Assembly: GCF_900465345.1 (NCBI RefSeq)
Contig: NZ_UEGO01000001.1
Location: forward strand, 141,439 to 205,438
Direction of reading: 5' to 3'
Length of the DNA stretch: 64,000 bases
Source: Asaia bogorensis
Lineage (GTDB): Bacteria; Pseudomonadota; Alphaproteobacteria; Acetobacterales; Acetobacteraceae
Shown in pieces: positions 9,517 to 17,614 of this stretch. The notes under the pieces were generated by a model. It was not told the DNA's origin, did not search any database, and worked only from the letters and a program-made list of their open reading frames with translations. The translations under genes were made by a program, and so were the position numbers. Positions within the stretch are counted from its first letter, which is position 1. Every line of letters starts with the position of its first letter.

Positions 9517-11079
9517 ATGACTGACGCCATGCCTGTTCGTTTGACGCCTTCACGCACATTCCGTTCACTGGCTCTGGTTGCAGCCACTGCGCTGTCCATC
9601 GGGGTTGGTGCCTCGTCTCCCGCCTGGGCAGAAGGGCCGATCACGCCCCAGACCCAGCTTCAGACGCTGCCGAATTTCGTCAATCTGGTGAAGCAGGTGA
9701 AGCCTGCTGTCGTTTCCATCACCTCCCACATCCGCGCCGATGTGGCCGAGCAGGAAGAAGGCGGCGGCGGTGGCGGCCAGCAGATGCCGCAGGGCATGCC
9801 CTTCCCGTTCCCCTTCCCATTCCAGATGATGCCGCAGCAGCAGCAGCCCCGTCGCACTGTCGAGGCCCGCGGCTCGGGCTTCATCATCTCCAATGATGGT
9901 TATATCGTCACGAACAACCACGTGGTGAACGGTGCCACAAAGGTTTCGGTCACGCTGGACGATGGCACGACCTTGCCTGCCAAGATCGTGGGTCGTGACC
10001 CCAAGACCGATGTGGCCCTGCTCAAGATCAAGCCCAACGGCAAGCTGCCTTTCATCGAGTTGGGCGATTCAGACAATGTGCAGCCGGGTGAGTGGGTTGT
10101 GGCTGTGGGTAACCCGTTCGGTCTCGGTGGCACGGTCACGGCGGGTATCGTCTCGGCGCGCGGTCGCGATCTGAATGCCGGACCGTATGACGATTTCATC
10201 CAGATCGATGCGCCAATCAATCATGGCAACTCGGGTGGTCCGCTTTTCAGCCAGAATGGCAAGGTGATTGGTGTGAACGCGGCCATCATCTCGCCCTCAG
10301 GCGGGTCGATCGGCATTGGCTTTGCTATTCCGTCCAACACGGTCAAGAGTGTGGTGGACCAGCTCCGCACCTCCGGTCACGTCACGCGTGGCTATCTAGG
10401 TGTGCTGATGCAGCGCATTTCACCCACGCTGGCGCAGGCTCTCGGGCTGAAGCCGAGCGAGCCGGGGGCGCCGCCTGAAGGGGCTCTTGTGGCGCAGGTC
10501 ACCAAGGGCGGCCCGGCCGACAAGGCTGGCCTGAAGAGCGGTGACGTCGTAACGGCGCTGAACGGGGCCAAGATCAAGAGCGTTCACGATCTAGTCGTGC
10601 ATACCGTCTCGATGAAACCCGGCACGGATGCGACGCTGACCATCCTGCGTGACGGCAAGAGCCAGACCATCACCGCCAAGATCGGCAATATGCCCAAAGA
10701 TGGCGAGGGAGCGGATTCCGGCGCCGGAGACGATAGCGGCCAGACCAATGGCGGCAAGATCGGTATTTCCCTCGCACCGCTTTCGCGCGACATGCGCCAG
10801 CAGCTTGGTGTGGATGACACCGTCAAGGGGGCGGTGATCAGCCAGATCGTTCCCGGGTCACCTGCCGAACAGGCTGGTGTGCGTCCGGGTGACATCATTC
10901 AGGGTGTTGGCAATACGGCCGTCGACAACCCCCGCGCTGTGCTGACCGCCGTGCGTGGTGTGCTCAGGAACAAGCAGCCCGTGCTGCTGCGCGTGCTGCG
11001 CGATGGTCAGCAGATCTTCATTGCCATCGCTCCGGGCGGCAGCGACAGCGATGATGACAGCAATGATGACGGCAACTGA
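9517..11079 (+). CDS. degP: Periplasmic DegP/HtrA-type serine protease (Do)
   Basis: 520 residues. A cleavable signal peptide (about 1-38, ending SPAWA) exports it to the periplasm, where Do-family proteases degrade and refold misfolded proteins. The catalytic triad is visible: H135 in TNNHVV, D165 in KTDVALLKI and S239 in GNSGGPLF. Two PDZ domains follow (about 300-385 and 425-510). A Gly/Gln/Met/Pro/Phe-rich loop (about 80-112) replaces the usual LA loop. ATG 9517 is chosen for its GGAAAG ribosome site; a TTG 42 bp upstream is weaker. A strong terminator follows. Confidence 0.96.
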   Translation: MTDAMPVRLTPSRTFRSLALVAATALSIGVGASSPAWAEGPITPQTQLQTLPNFVNLVKQVKPAVVSITSHIRADVAEQEEGGGGGGQQMPQGMPFPFPFPFQMMPQQQQPRRTVEARGSGFIISNDGYIVTNNHVVNGATKVSVTLDDGTTLPAKIVGRDPKTDVALLKIKPNGKLPFIELGDSDNVQPGEWVVAVGNPFGLGGTVTAGIVSARGRDLNAGPYDDFIQIDAPINHGNSGGPLFSQNGKVIGVNAAIISPSGGSIGIGFAIPSNTVKSVVDQLRTSGHVTRGYLGVLMQRISPTLAQALGLKPSEPGAPPEGALVAQVTKGGPADKAGLKSGDVVTALNGAKIKSVHDLVVHTVSMKPGTDATLTILRDGKSQTITAKIGNMPKDGEGADSGAGDDSGQTNGGKIGISLAPLSRDMRQQLGVDDTVKGAVISQIVPGSPAEQAGVRPGDIIQGVGNTAVDNPRAVLTAVRGVLRNKQPVLLRVLRDGQQIFIAIAPGGSDSDDDSNDDGN

Positions 11080-11144
11080 GTGCGTCAGACGCTCCATGCC
11101 TGAGCGGCATGGGGAAAACAGCCCTCGTGAGGCTGTGAGAGACT

Positions 11145-11184
11145 GAAAAAAGGGGCGGGGTAAGCAAACCCTGCCCCTTTTTTC
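11145..11184 (+). terminator. Rho-independent terminator after degP
   Basis: An AAAAAAGGGGCGGGG arm pairs with CCCTGCCCCTTTTTT (one G-T wobble) around an 8-base loop. Flanking A and T runs make it usable in both directions. It lies 65 bp after the degP stop. Confidence 0.9.
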
Positions 11185-11252
11185 ATAGCGGCAGGGTCAG
11201 GGCCGGTCGCGCAGGATTTGCGACGATGACCGGGCTGCGGCACAGTAGCGGC

Positions 11253-11732
11253 ATGACCCGTATCTTCATTGATTCCGATGCCTGTCCGGTCAAGGACGAG
11301 GTCTATCGCGTGGCCGGGCGCTATGGCCTGCATACGCTGGTTGTGGCCAATCGCATGATTGCCCTGCCTGACTCCCCCCTGATCGAACGTGTTGTGGTTG
11401 AGGCCGGCCCTGATGTGGCCGATGACTGGATTGCCGAGCGTTCAGTCGAGAATGATATCGTGATCACCGCCGATATCCCGCTCGCCGCACGTTGTGTCGA
11501 AAAAGGTGTGCATGTTCTCGACCCCAAGGGGCGTATGCTCGATGGCGATGCCATCGGCATGGCACTGGCCATGCGTAACCTCATGACCGATCTGCGTTCG
11601 GCAGGGATGATGACGCCGGGTGGTGCTGCTTTTGGCAAGGCCGATCGCTCGCGTTTCCTCTCCGCACTGGATACGCTGGTCAACAAGGCGCGCAAACCGC
11701 GCCTGCGCCCCATGACCCTGCCGCCCAGCTAG
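11253..11732 (+). CDS. UPF0178/DUF188 (YaiI-type) protein
   Basis: 159 residues from the ATG at 11253. The first residues MTRIFIDSDACPVKDEV and later NDIVITADIPLA, VLDPKGR and GGAAFGKADRSRFLSALD are the conserved blocks of the DUF188 family, which has a PIN-like nuclease-type fold with acidic residues. No biochemical role is established for the family. It stands alone between the degP terminator and a membrane protein gene. Confidence 0.92.
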   Translation: MTRIFIDSDACPVKDEVYRVAGRYGLHTLVVANRMIALPDSPLIERVVVEAGPDVADDWIAERSVENDIVITADIPLAARCVEKGVHVLDPKGRMLDGDAIGMALAMRNLMTDLRSAGMMTPGGAAFGKADRSRFLSALDTLVNKARKPRLRPMTLPPS

Positions 11733-11834
11733 TGTCCGGGCGAAATTATCTCCCTCGTGAAAAAGCGCTGAGCGATCCTCGTTCGTGACTCCCTCTCCCC
11801 GTTACCGGGCCCTTCAGAAACAGGATCTGCGGGA

Positions 11835-12647
11835 ATGAAAAAGATCTCCTTTTCGGACGCTGGCCGACTCATGCGCGAGAGTTTCCGACTGGGCTTCCTC
11901 AACCGCACGGATGTCCTGACGCTGTCAGGCGGTCTGATCATCGCAAGTTGTCTGTTTGCGGCGATCAGACAGACGAACTGGCCGGACGGGATAACAGGTC
12001 ATGGCGTTTCAGCGCATTTTGAGCCGCTGATGCTGGGTGGTCTCGACACGATCGCGATGTGGTTTCTGACGCTCACCGTTACCCGGGCCAGTCTGACACC
12101 CTGGCAAGGTGTCAGCCTCTGGCGGCTGGACCGGGGCGCATGGCAGTCACTGGGCGTCAACGTGATCGTTCAGGGCCTTCCGACCGTACTGACCCTGCTG
12201 GCGGCCTCCAGCCTCAGTGATTATGTCAACGGAAACGCGGGTTTTCCGGCGAAGGCAGGGGGTATGCTTTTCCTGTGTCTGCTGGGCGCTTTCTGGATCT
12301 GGCTGATCGTGCGCTGCCTCATGATGAGCTATGTGGCGTGGGAAAGCGGGCATGCAGGTTTTCGGATCAGGCGCAGCTTCGAGGCGATGAAAGGGCATGT
12401 ATGGAGCTACGTGTTCTGGAATGTCGTTATGGCCATCCCTTTCGCTCTGGCGACTGTTCTGCTGGAGAAAATCACCGCCAGTTCTCCCCCTGGCACGTAT
12501 CTGATAGCGGGATGTCTTGTGGTCGCGACCCTGATCGCTGCAGCGCACCATGTCGTCTCCCGCAGCTTCGATCTGCGCTTCTTCCAGGCTCTCGCGCTCG
12601 ACCGACCCGAACAGACCGGGACAGGCAATCTTTTCGGGCATTCATGA
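11835..12647 (+). CDS. Hypothetical integral membrane protein
   Basis: 270 residues with about five to six hydrophobic segments (roughly 28-45, 68-84, 105-125, 140-165, 195-215 and 220-240). AGGA precedes the ATG by about 10 bases. No family is recognised with confidence. The arrangement of helices and charged connectors resembles uncharacterised multi-pass inner-membrane proteins. Codon use and G+C match the neighbours. It is on the same strand as the following hydratase-like gene but separated by about 140 bp. Confidence 0.8.
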   Translation: MKKISFSDAGRLMRESFRLGFLNRTDVLTLSGGLIIASCLFAAIRQTNWPDGITGHGVSAHFEPLMLGGLDTIAMWFLTLTVTRASLTPWQGVSLWRLDRGAWQSLGVNVIVQGLPTVLTLLAASSLSDYVNGNAGFPAKAGGMLFLCLLGAFWIWLIVRCLMMSYVAWESGHAGFRIRRSFEAMKGHVWSYVFWNVVMAIPFALATVLLEKITASSPPGTYLIAGCLVVATLIAAAHHVVSRSFDLRFFQALALDRPEQTGTGNLFGHS

Positions 12648-12744
12648 ACTCAAAACCAAAGATGGCCAAATTCTTACATTTGTGTCATCTTGATCCTGTG
12701 GTCAGATTGTCCCCCATTCGGCTGGCTGAACGGAAGGATGGTGC

Positions 12745-12789
12745 ATGACGACCTATGCCTTCTTGCTGACGACCTTGTTCTGGAAATGA
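12745..12789 (+). CDS. Possible 14-residue leader peptide ORF
   Basis: ATG at 12745 with GGAAGG seven bases upstream opens a 14-codon hydrophobic peptide (MTTYAFLLTTLFWK). Its TGA overlaps the ATG at 12786 of the hydratase-like gene as ATGA. The better ribosome site belongs to this small frame, so it may couple translation of the enzyme. Seen in sequence only; it could be chance. Confidence 0.3.
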   Translation: MTTYAFLLTTLFWK

Positions 12790-13613
12790 CCGATTTCATG
12801 ACCGCTTCGATACAGGATACCGCCCGGGAAACAGCGCCGGATGAACATCTGGCCTCGCTCCTTCTCGATGCCCGGCGCACAAACAAGCCGCTGCATACCG
12901 TCCCCGAGACCATCGTTCCCATCAATCCCAAGGCCGCCTATGCGGTGCAGGACGTTGTAGCACGCGCATTGAGCGCGTCGGGCAAGGGGGAGATCGTGGG
13001 ATGGAAGGTGGGCGCAGCCACACCCACGGCGACTCCGGCATGTGCACCGCTGCACCGGGCAACGGTGTTCGAAAGCGGACATGATCTGTCTCCGTCCTTC
13101 TGCCGCTTTCATGGCGTTGAGGCAGAGATTGCCTATTCCTTCGCGAAAGATCTGCCTGCGCGTGAGACGCCCTGGACCGTGGAAGAGGTGGCCGGAGCCA
13201 TCGGGGGCATCCACGCTGCCATCGAATTGCTGGATACGCGTTTCGTCGCGCCCGATACACAGCACAATCTGTCGCATCTGGCCGATCAGGGCAGCCATGG
13301 CGTGCTGGTGGTCGGGCGTGGCGTTACCGAGTGGCGCGACTTCACCCCCACCACCCTGCCCATGACCATGCTGGTGAATGGCGAGAAGCGCTACGATCAG
13401 AAAGGTGGCAACAAGGCGGGCGACCCGCTTCGTCTTCTCACCTGGCTGGCCAATCACGCTATCGAACGCGGACGCCCGCTCAAGGCTGGCGATGTGGTCA
13501 CGACAGGCTCGACCATGGGCACACTGTTTCTTGAAGATCCGGCCGAAATCTGTGTTGCCTTCGAGGGGCTTTTCCCGGTCGAAACCCGCATAGGTGCGCC
13601 CTTTCGCAGCTAA
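12786..13613 (+). CDS. 2-keto-4-pentenoate hydratase / fumarylacetoacetate hydrolase-family protein
   Basis: 275 residues from ATG 12786 (ATG 12798 and an upstream ATG at 12738 are alternatives). The MhpD-like features are VGWKVGAATP, the metal-binding HGVEAEIAYSFAKDLP segment (two acidic residues after the Gly-Val), and GDVVTTGSTMGTLFL near the C terminus. Family enzymes hydrate 2-oxopent-4-enoate or decarboxylate related keto acids. No aromatic meta-cleavage genes are nearby, so the substrate here is unknown. The next gene encodes a 2-hydroxyacid dehydrogenase, which suggests handling of small keto or hydroxy acids. Confidence 0.85.
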   Translation: MTDFMTASIQDTARETAPDEHLASLLLDARRTNKPLHTVPETIVPINPKAAYAVQDVVARALSASGKGEIVGWKVGAATPTATPACAPLHRATVFESGHDLSPSFCRFHGVEAEIAYSFAKDLPARETPWTVEEVAGAIGGIHAAIELLDTRFVAPDTQHNLSHLADQGSHGVLVVGRGVTEWRDFTPTTLPMTMLVNGEKRYDQKGGNKAGDPLRLLTWLANHAIERGRPLKAGDVVTTGSTMGTLFLEDPAEICVAFEGLFPVETRIGAPFRS

Positions 13614-13712
13614 GCGCGTTGGCATGGATCATACCGGCCACGTGTGGACTCATCATCGGCGTATTCTTCGCGTCACGCCAAGGTGATGCACAAAGTGGTC
13701 GGGTTCTTCCTA

Positions 13713-13733
13713 GGGTTGCAGGATCTGCAACCC
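13713..13733 (+). promoter_or_regulatory. Perfect inverted repeat upstream of the 2-hydroxyacid dehydrogenase
   Basis: GGGTTGCAG and CTGCAACCC are separated by three bases, a perfect 9-bp dyad ending 16 bp before the ATG at 13750. No T-run follows, so an operator is more likely than a terminator. The cognate regulator is unknown. Confidence 0.5.
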
Positions 13734-13749
13734 GCATGACGGACGTATC

Positions 13750-14685
13750 ATGGCCACCAAGACAGATATTCTGATGATCGACCCGATGCCTGCCAGCTTC
13801 AACGAGCAGCTTGGGTCGCCTTTTCATCTGCATCAGTTCACCTCGCTGGAGGCGCTTGGGCCGCTGGCTGAGCGGATAGAGGGTGTGACAACCGGTGGTG
13901 GCAGTGGCCTGCCACGCGCCATCATGGATGCCCTGCCCAATCTTAAAGTCATCTCGGTCAATGGCGTGGGTTACGACAGGATCGACCTCGATGAATGTCG
14001 CCGCCGACAGATCCGTCTGGCTACGGCTCAGGGCGTGCTGACTGAAGATGTTGCCGATATGGCCATGGGTCTGATGCTCGATACGATGCGGGGCATCACG
14101 ACAAGTGATCGTTTCGTACGCGCCGGGCGCTGGGGCCATGAAACCGTGCCAAACTCATGGACGCTCAAGGGGCGCAAGCTGGGCATTGCCGGGTTTGGGG
14201 CCATCGGCAAGGCCGTGGCCAAGCGCGCTGCCGCCTTCGACATGACCATCGCCTATTTCAGTTCGCGTGAGCAGAGTGACACACCTCAATACCCGTTCTA
14301 TCCAGATTTGCGCGTTCTGGCCGAATGGGCCGATGTGCTGGTGCTGTGTGTCTCGGGCGGCGCGCGCTCTTTCCATATGATTGATCGTGAGATGCTCGAG
14401 GCGCTTGGGCCGACCGGCTTCCTCATCAATGTGGCACGCGGCAGCGTGGTGGATGAGGCCGCATTGCTCGAGGCCTTGCAGACCGGGGCCATTCGTGGTG
14501 CCGGGCTGGATGTTTTCGAGCAGGAGCCCAGGATGGATGAAGCATTCTGGGCACTGGATAACGTGGTGCTTCAGGCCCATCGGGCGAGTTCGACCGTCGA
14601 GACGCGTCACGCCATGGGGCGTCTGGTGTTCGACAACCTTGCCGCGTTTTTTCAGGGCAAGCCGCTTCTGACGCCAGTGCTCTGA
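13750..14685 (+). CDS. D-isomer-specific 2-hydroxyacid dehydrogenase
   Basis: 311 residues. NAD(P)-binding Rossmann motif GIAGFGAIGKAVAKRA lies at about 155-170. The catalytic Arg is in NVARGSVVDE, Glu in GLDVFEQEP and His in LQAHRAS, so the triad is complete. It resembles glyoxylate/hydroxypyruvate reductases and related enzymes (GhrB/hydroxyphenylpyruvate reductase type), which reduce 2-keto acids. The exact substrate cannot be assigned. The 3' end overlaps the convergent secreted protein gene by 34 bp. A perfect inverted repeat sits just upstream of the start. Confidence 0.92.
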   Translation: MATKTDILMIDPMPASFNEQLGSPFHLHQFTSLEALGPLAERIEGVTTGGGSGLPRAIMDALPNLKVISVNGVGYDRIDLDECRRRQIRLATAQGVLTEDVADMAMGLMLDTMRGITTSDRFVRAGRWGHETVPNSWTLKGRKLGIAGFGAIGKAVAKRAAAFDMTIAYFSSREQSDTPQYPFYPDLRVLAEWADVLVLCVSGGARSFHMIDREMLEALGPTGFLINVARGSVVDEAALLEALQTGAIRGAGLDVFEQEPRMDEAFWALDNVVLQAHRASSTVETRHAMGRLVFDNLAAFFQGKPLLTPVL

Positions 14686-15707
14686 CCGGCCCGGTTTTTA
14701 CGATCAATACGGCGCGCCCTGCCTGAAAGATCCTCCACGCTCGTTCGACCGGTGCGAAACCGGTCGAAATGGAGGTTTTCCCCCGGTTTTTTGGGCTGCG
14801 ATGCGCTGGGCAGGAGATAGACCCGGTCATCCGGATCATCGAAAAGGACGATATGGTTCTGGAAGAAATCGGTTCCGAGCAACCCCATGCCGAGATCGTC
14901 CTGAGCATAGACCGACATGTGATCGAGTGATATCGCCCCCATATGCATCGACCTCACGGTTGTGCGCTTGAGGTGCGAGTGAATGGTGCCGTAAAGCGCG
15001 ACGCCGGAATTTCCTGCCGGGTCAGCAGGATCGTCCTTTACCGGGTCGAGCCATATCGCCGGTATCGTCGTGACCGGTGTATCGGCATCGAGCACGAAAT
15101 CACGGGCCACACCATCAATGCTGACCGGGATCAGCCCTTTTCCATGTAAAGGCAGGGCCTGTGCTCCAGCGCCGATCAGAGCGGCGGGTGCAGAGCGGCA
15201 CGCCGCATCACGGCTGAACCGGATCAGTGCGAAGGCGCTATGGGGCATATCCACCAGCACGGCGAGATGTGAGAAAGCTTCGCGCCCAATCACCCCGATC
15301 AAAGGCCGTGAGCCGATCTTCTGGGTTGGATAATCCTCAAGCTGGATCATGTCCGGCGTTCCCATATCGAGGGGGCCTATTGCCAGCTGTCCTGCCTGAA
15401 TGATGGGCTGAGGGTCAGTGTAGATCCCATTTGTCGTGATCATGCCGGATCGGTGGGTGTCGTAAGTGTCGAAGCCGTCCATATTCCCGACATAAAGCTT
15501 GTCGAAGCCATGAGAGAAATACAGAGCGATGGGGCGGCCATTCAACGTGGCAGGGATGATCGGTGAGTCGCCCGATCCACCCAGAAGCGGCAAGGTGACC
15601 GCGCCTTCGATGCAATCGGGCGGTGCCGGTTGCCCCTGGGCTGAAGCCTCTCCCGCAAGACAAGAGACAACGCAGAGTGGGAGGACAAGGCAGAAGGCCC
15701 CACGCAT
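14652..15707 (-). CDS. Secreted pepsin/retropepsin-fold protein with degenerate active site (paralogue A)
   Basis: 351 residues from ATG 15707, which gives a signal peptide ending near SAQG. An ATG at 15767 overlaps the dksA-like stop as ATGA and is a coupled alternative that adds 20 residues. Two repeats have the layout of retropepsin lobes: 'ALYFSHG' (61-67) paired with GVIGREAFSHLAVLVDMP, and 'VLDADT' (205-210) paired with GLLGTDFFQNHIVLFD. In true aspartic proteases the first strings read D-T/S-G. Here lobe 1 lacks the Asp and lobe 2 has D-A-D. It is probably periplasmic and non-catalytic or altered in chemistry (inference). A paralogue lies at 16204-17250. Confidence 0.7.
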   Translation of the reverse strand: MRGAFCLVLPLCVVSCLAGEASAQGQPAPPDCIEGAVTLPLLGGSGDSPIIPATLNGRPIALYFSHGFDKLYVGNMDGFDTYDTHRSGMITTNGIYTDPQPIIQAGQLAIGPLDMGTPDMIQLEDYPTQKIGSRPLIGVIGREAFSHLAVLVDMPHSAFALIRFSRDAACRSAPAALIGAGAQALPLHGKGLIPVSIDGVARDFVLDADTPVTTIPAIWLDPVKDDPADPAGNSGVALYGTIHSHLKRTTVRSMHMGAISLDHMSVYAQDDLGMGLLGTDFFQNHIVLFDDPDDRVYLLPSASQPKKPGENLHFDRFRTGRTSVEDLSGRARRIDRKNRAGQSTGVRSGLP

Positions 15708-15763
15708 TACATGACGAATGAAGGAACACCGCGCCAGTATATGCAGTATGGCGCCTGCCACGC

Positions 15764-16027
15764 TCATCTGAGCTGGCTGTCCTTGCTTCCGCGGCGATTG
15801 ATTCCTGTAAAAACCGGCCTTCTGTCGCGCTCGGACTGGCAATCAATGCAAAGCCGCACGCCGGGTAAGGCCTTTTGCCTGGCGGCAGGAATGTCCTCTC
15901 CGCAATTCACACATTCGGCGCAGCTCTCGCCATGCGGCATGGCCGCACGTGCACGGCTTACCGCATCGGCAATCGTATCATCGATCTGATCCTGAACGGC
16001 TCCATCGGGAGCCCAACCCGTTGCCAT
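15764..16027 (-). CDS. DksA/TraR-family C4 zinc-finger protein
   Basis: 87 residues. A short N-terminal helix (QDQIDDTIADAVSRARAAM) precedes the C4 zinc finger: CVNCG, then CIDC about 18 residues later. This is the compact YbiI-like form of the DksA/TraR family, lacking the long coiled coil of DksA. Members bind in the RNA polymerase secondary channel, but the role of these short forms is unclear. It overlaps the downstream secreted-protein frame by 4 bp and lies between two paralogous secreted proteins on the same strand. Confidence 0.88.
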   Translation of the reverse strand: MATGWAPDGAVQDQIDDTIADAVSRARAAMPHGESCAECVNCGEDIPAARQKALPGVRLCIDCQSERDRRPVFTGINRRGSKDSQLR

Positions 16028-16203
16028 CAGCCTGATCCTTTTATTCTGAACAAGACAGATGTTGGTATTCTATCTCCCGCTCTCAAGGCCCGTGCACAAT
16101 GCGCCTTTCAGGCTTTCAGCACGCGTGCAGCCCTGTGTCGTTTGCTGGGCCATGCCTCGATAGAGGTCACAAGGCCATCATGTGCCCTCTGGTTGGTATC
16201 TGC

Positions 16204-17250
16204 TCAATTCAGGCCGGGTTGGATCCCTGCACCAGAATATATGGGTGTGAGCGGCCATGTCCCTGAAGGGGGACGGATCATGAGGTCCTCCCCTTCGTTT
16301 CTCAGAGTATGAGGAAAGCGCAGCGCGCTTCCTTTCCCTGATCTCTGATGACGTGAGGGCAGGAAGTGGACCACATGGTTTGGATAATCGAAAAGAACGA
16401 CGTGGTGCTCGAAGAATACTTGCCCAAGAACGCCCCCGCTGTCGTCACCGGATGAACCGGAGCCTGCGCTGCCCTGCAGATGAAAAGCTGTCCCGGCGAT
16501 TTCGGAAATTGCCGGCAGGGTGATCGTTTCATCACGGGGGGATGGTGGCGCAGGCCACTCGCCCGAAACGCTGCGATCCTTCTTAATGTCAGGTGTCGTC
16601 ATCCAGGTGGCAGGCAGGGTGTTGAATGCTGCGTTTGGGTCCAGTGCCAGAGACCGCCTTACCCCGTGCAGGGTAATCTGCGCGCGATGCTCTGCGCCGA
16701 GCGGTAGATGCGTTTCACCGGGGCCGAGAAATCTTGCGGCAGCCCCTTCGCAGGATTTGTCTGAACTGAAGCGAATAAGTGCGAACGCGCTATGCGGAAT
16801 GTCCATAAGGACCGCCAGACCATCGAATTGATGTGCGCCGATCACCCCAATCACCGGGCGCAAACCGACGGAGCGCATGGGGAATTGCGGCAATCTGACC
16901 ATGGAAACTGTTCCCAGATCGAGTGTGCCGAGCTTGAGCTCTCCTGTCTTCATGAGGGGGGTATCGCTGATTTGCGCACCATCCTGCACAATCGTCGTAT
17001 GTGTGCCGGTGTCACGACCGCCGTAAGCCGCGATATCGCCGCCATAAAGCCCATCGACGGTTGTCGAATAATAGAGAGCGACAGGTTTTCCCTGCATCGT
17101 TGCCGGGAGAACAGGCGCATCGCCCAGCCCACCAAGAATCGGCAGGGTGAATGCGCCCAGAATACATGAGTCAGGCTGTGCACGGGGATGGCTTGTCAAA
17201 ACAAGCAGGCTGAGTATTGCGCAGAAAAAAGCAGATAGAACCTGTTTCAT
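16204..17250 (-). CDS. Secreted pepsin/retropepsin-fold protein with degenerate active site (paralogue B)
   Basis: 348 residues from ATG 17250, chosen because it places a classic signal peptide (about 1-25) at the N terminus. It is clearly related to the gene at 14652-15707: both share the LPILGG-type block after the signal, the pattern SxxPVLPAT, the string PHSAFALIRFS, and GVIGxxxF. The lobe-1 active-site position reads LYYSTT (59-64) and lobe 2 LALDPN (201-206), so neither has D-T/S-G. Function unknown. With the dksA-like gene between them the three form a same-strand cluster. Confidence 0.7.
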   Translation of the reverse strand: MKQVLSAFFCAILSLLVLTSHPRAQPDSCILGAFTLPILGGLGDAPVLPATMQGKPVALYYSTTVDGLYGGDIAAYGGRDTGTHTTIVQDGAQISDTPLMKTGELKLGTLDLGTVSMVRLPQFPMRSVGLRPVIGVIGAHQFDGLAVLMDIPHSAFALIRFSSDKSCEGAAARFLGPGETHLPLGAEHRAQITLHGVRRSLALDPNAAFNTLPATWMTTPDIKKDRSVSGEWPAPPSPRDETITLPAISEIAGTAFHLQGSAGSGSSGDDSGGVLGQVFFEHHVVLFDYPNHVVHFLPSRHQRSGKGSALRFPHTLRNEGEDLMIRPPSGTWPLTPIYSGAGIQPGLN

Positions 17251-17278
17251 CGCGGCTATCATCCTCGCTGCTGCGATC

Positions 17279-17324
17279 ACTGATCCAAGCCGTCGGTAGA
17301 TCTGACAACGGCTGGTGGATCAGT
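17279..17324. repeat. Long hairpin 1 in divergent intergenic region
   Basis: ACTGATCCA (17279-17287) pairs with TGGATCAGT (17316-17324), and AGCCGT pairs with ACGGCT inside it, leaving a GG bulge and a 14-base loop: 15 paired bases. No T-run follows. It lies 28 bp upstream of the paralogue B start. Confidence 0.6.
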
Positions 17325-17370
17325 GTATCTATGCCAATCCTCTGTCCGGAGCCGCTTCCCGGGCAAGCCA

Positions 17371-17406
17371 CATTGTCGTGCGGGATCATCGAGCCGCATG
17401 ACAATG
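17371..17406. repeat. Long hairpin 2 in divergent intergenic region
   Basis: CATTGTCGTGCGG (17371-17383) pairs with CCGCATGACAATG (17394-17406) over 13 positions with one G-T wobble, around a 10-base loop. Together with hairpin 1 it makes this 364-bp gap (17251-17614) unusually structured. No T-run follows, so a simple terminator is unlikely. Confidence 0.6.
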
Positions 17407-17614
17407 GGGCGTTGGATCCGACCGGGTCATTGAGCGCCCATGTGGTTCCGGCTGCTGCGATCTTTTCACTGCGGTTTGGCAAGTGTGTTCGGCAGGTCTC
17501 CTCTCTGGTTCCTATGGACCGCCGCGTTGAGGAGCGCGACTTGTCACGGCGCCGGAAATAAGCCGAACCCGTCTCCCTGGCTTTCGTTCACGACGCTGAG
17601 AGGGAGGGAAGAGC

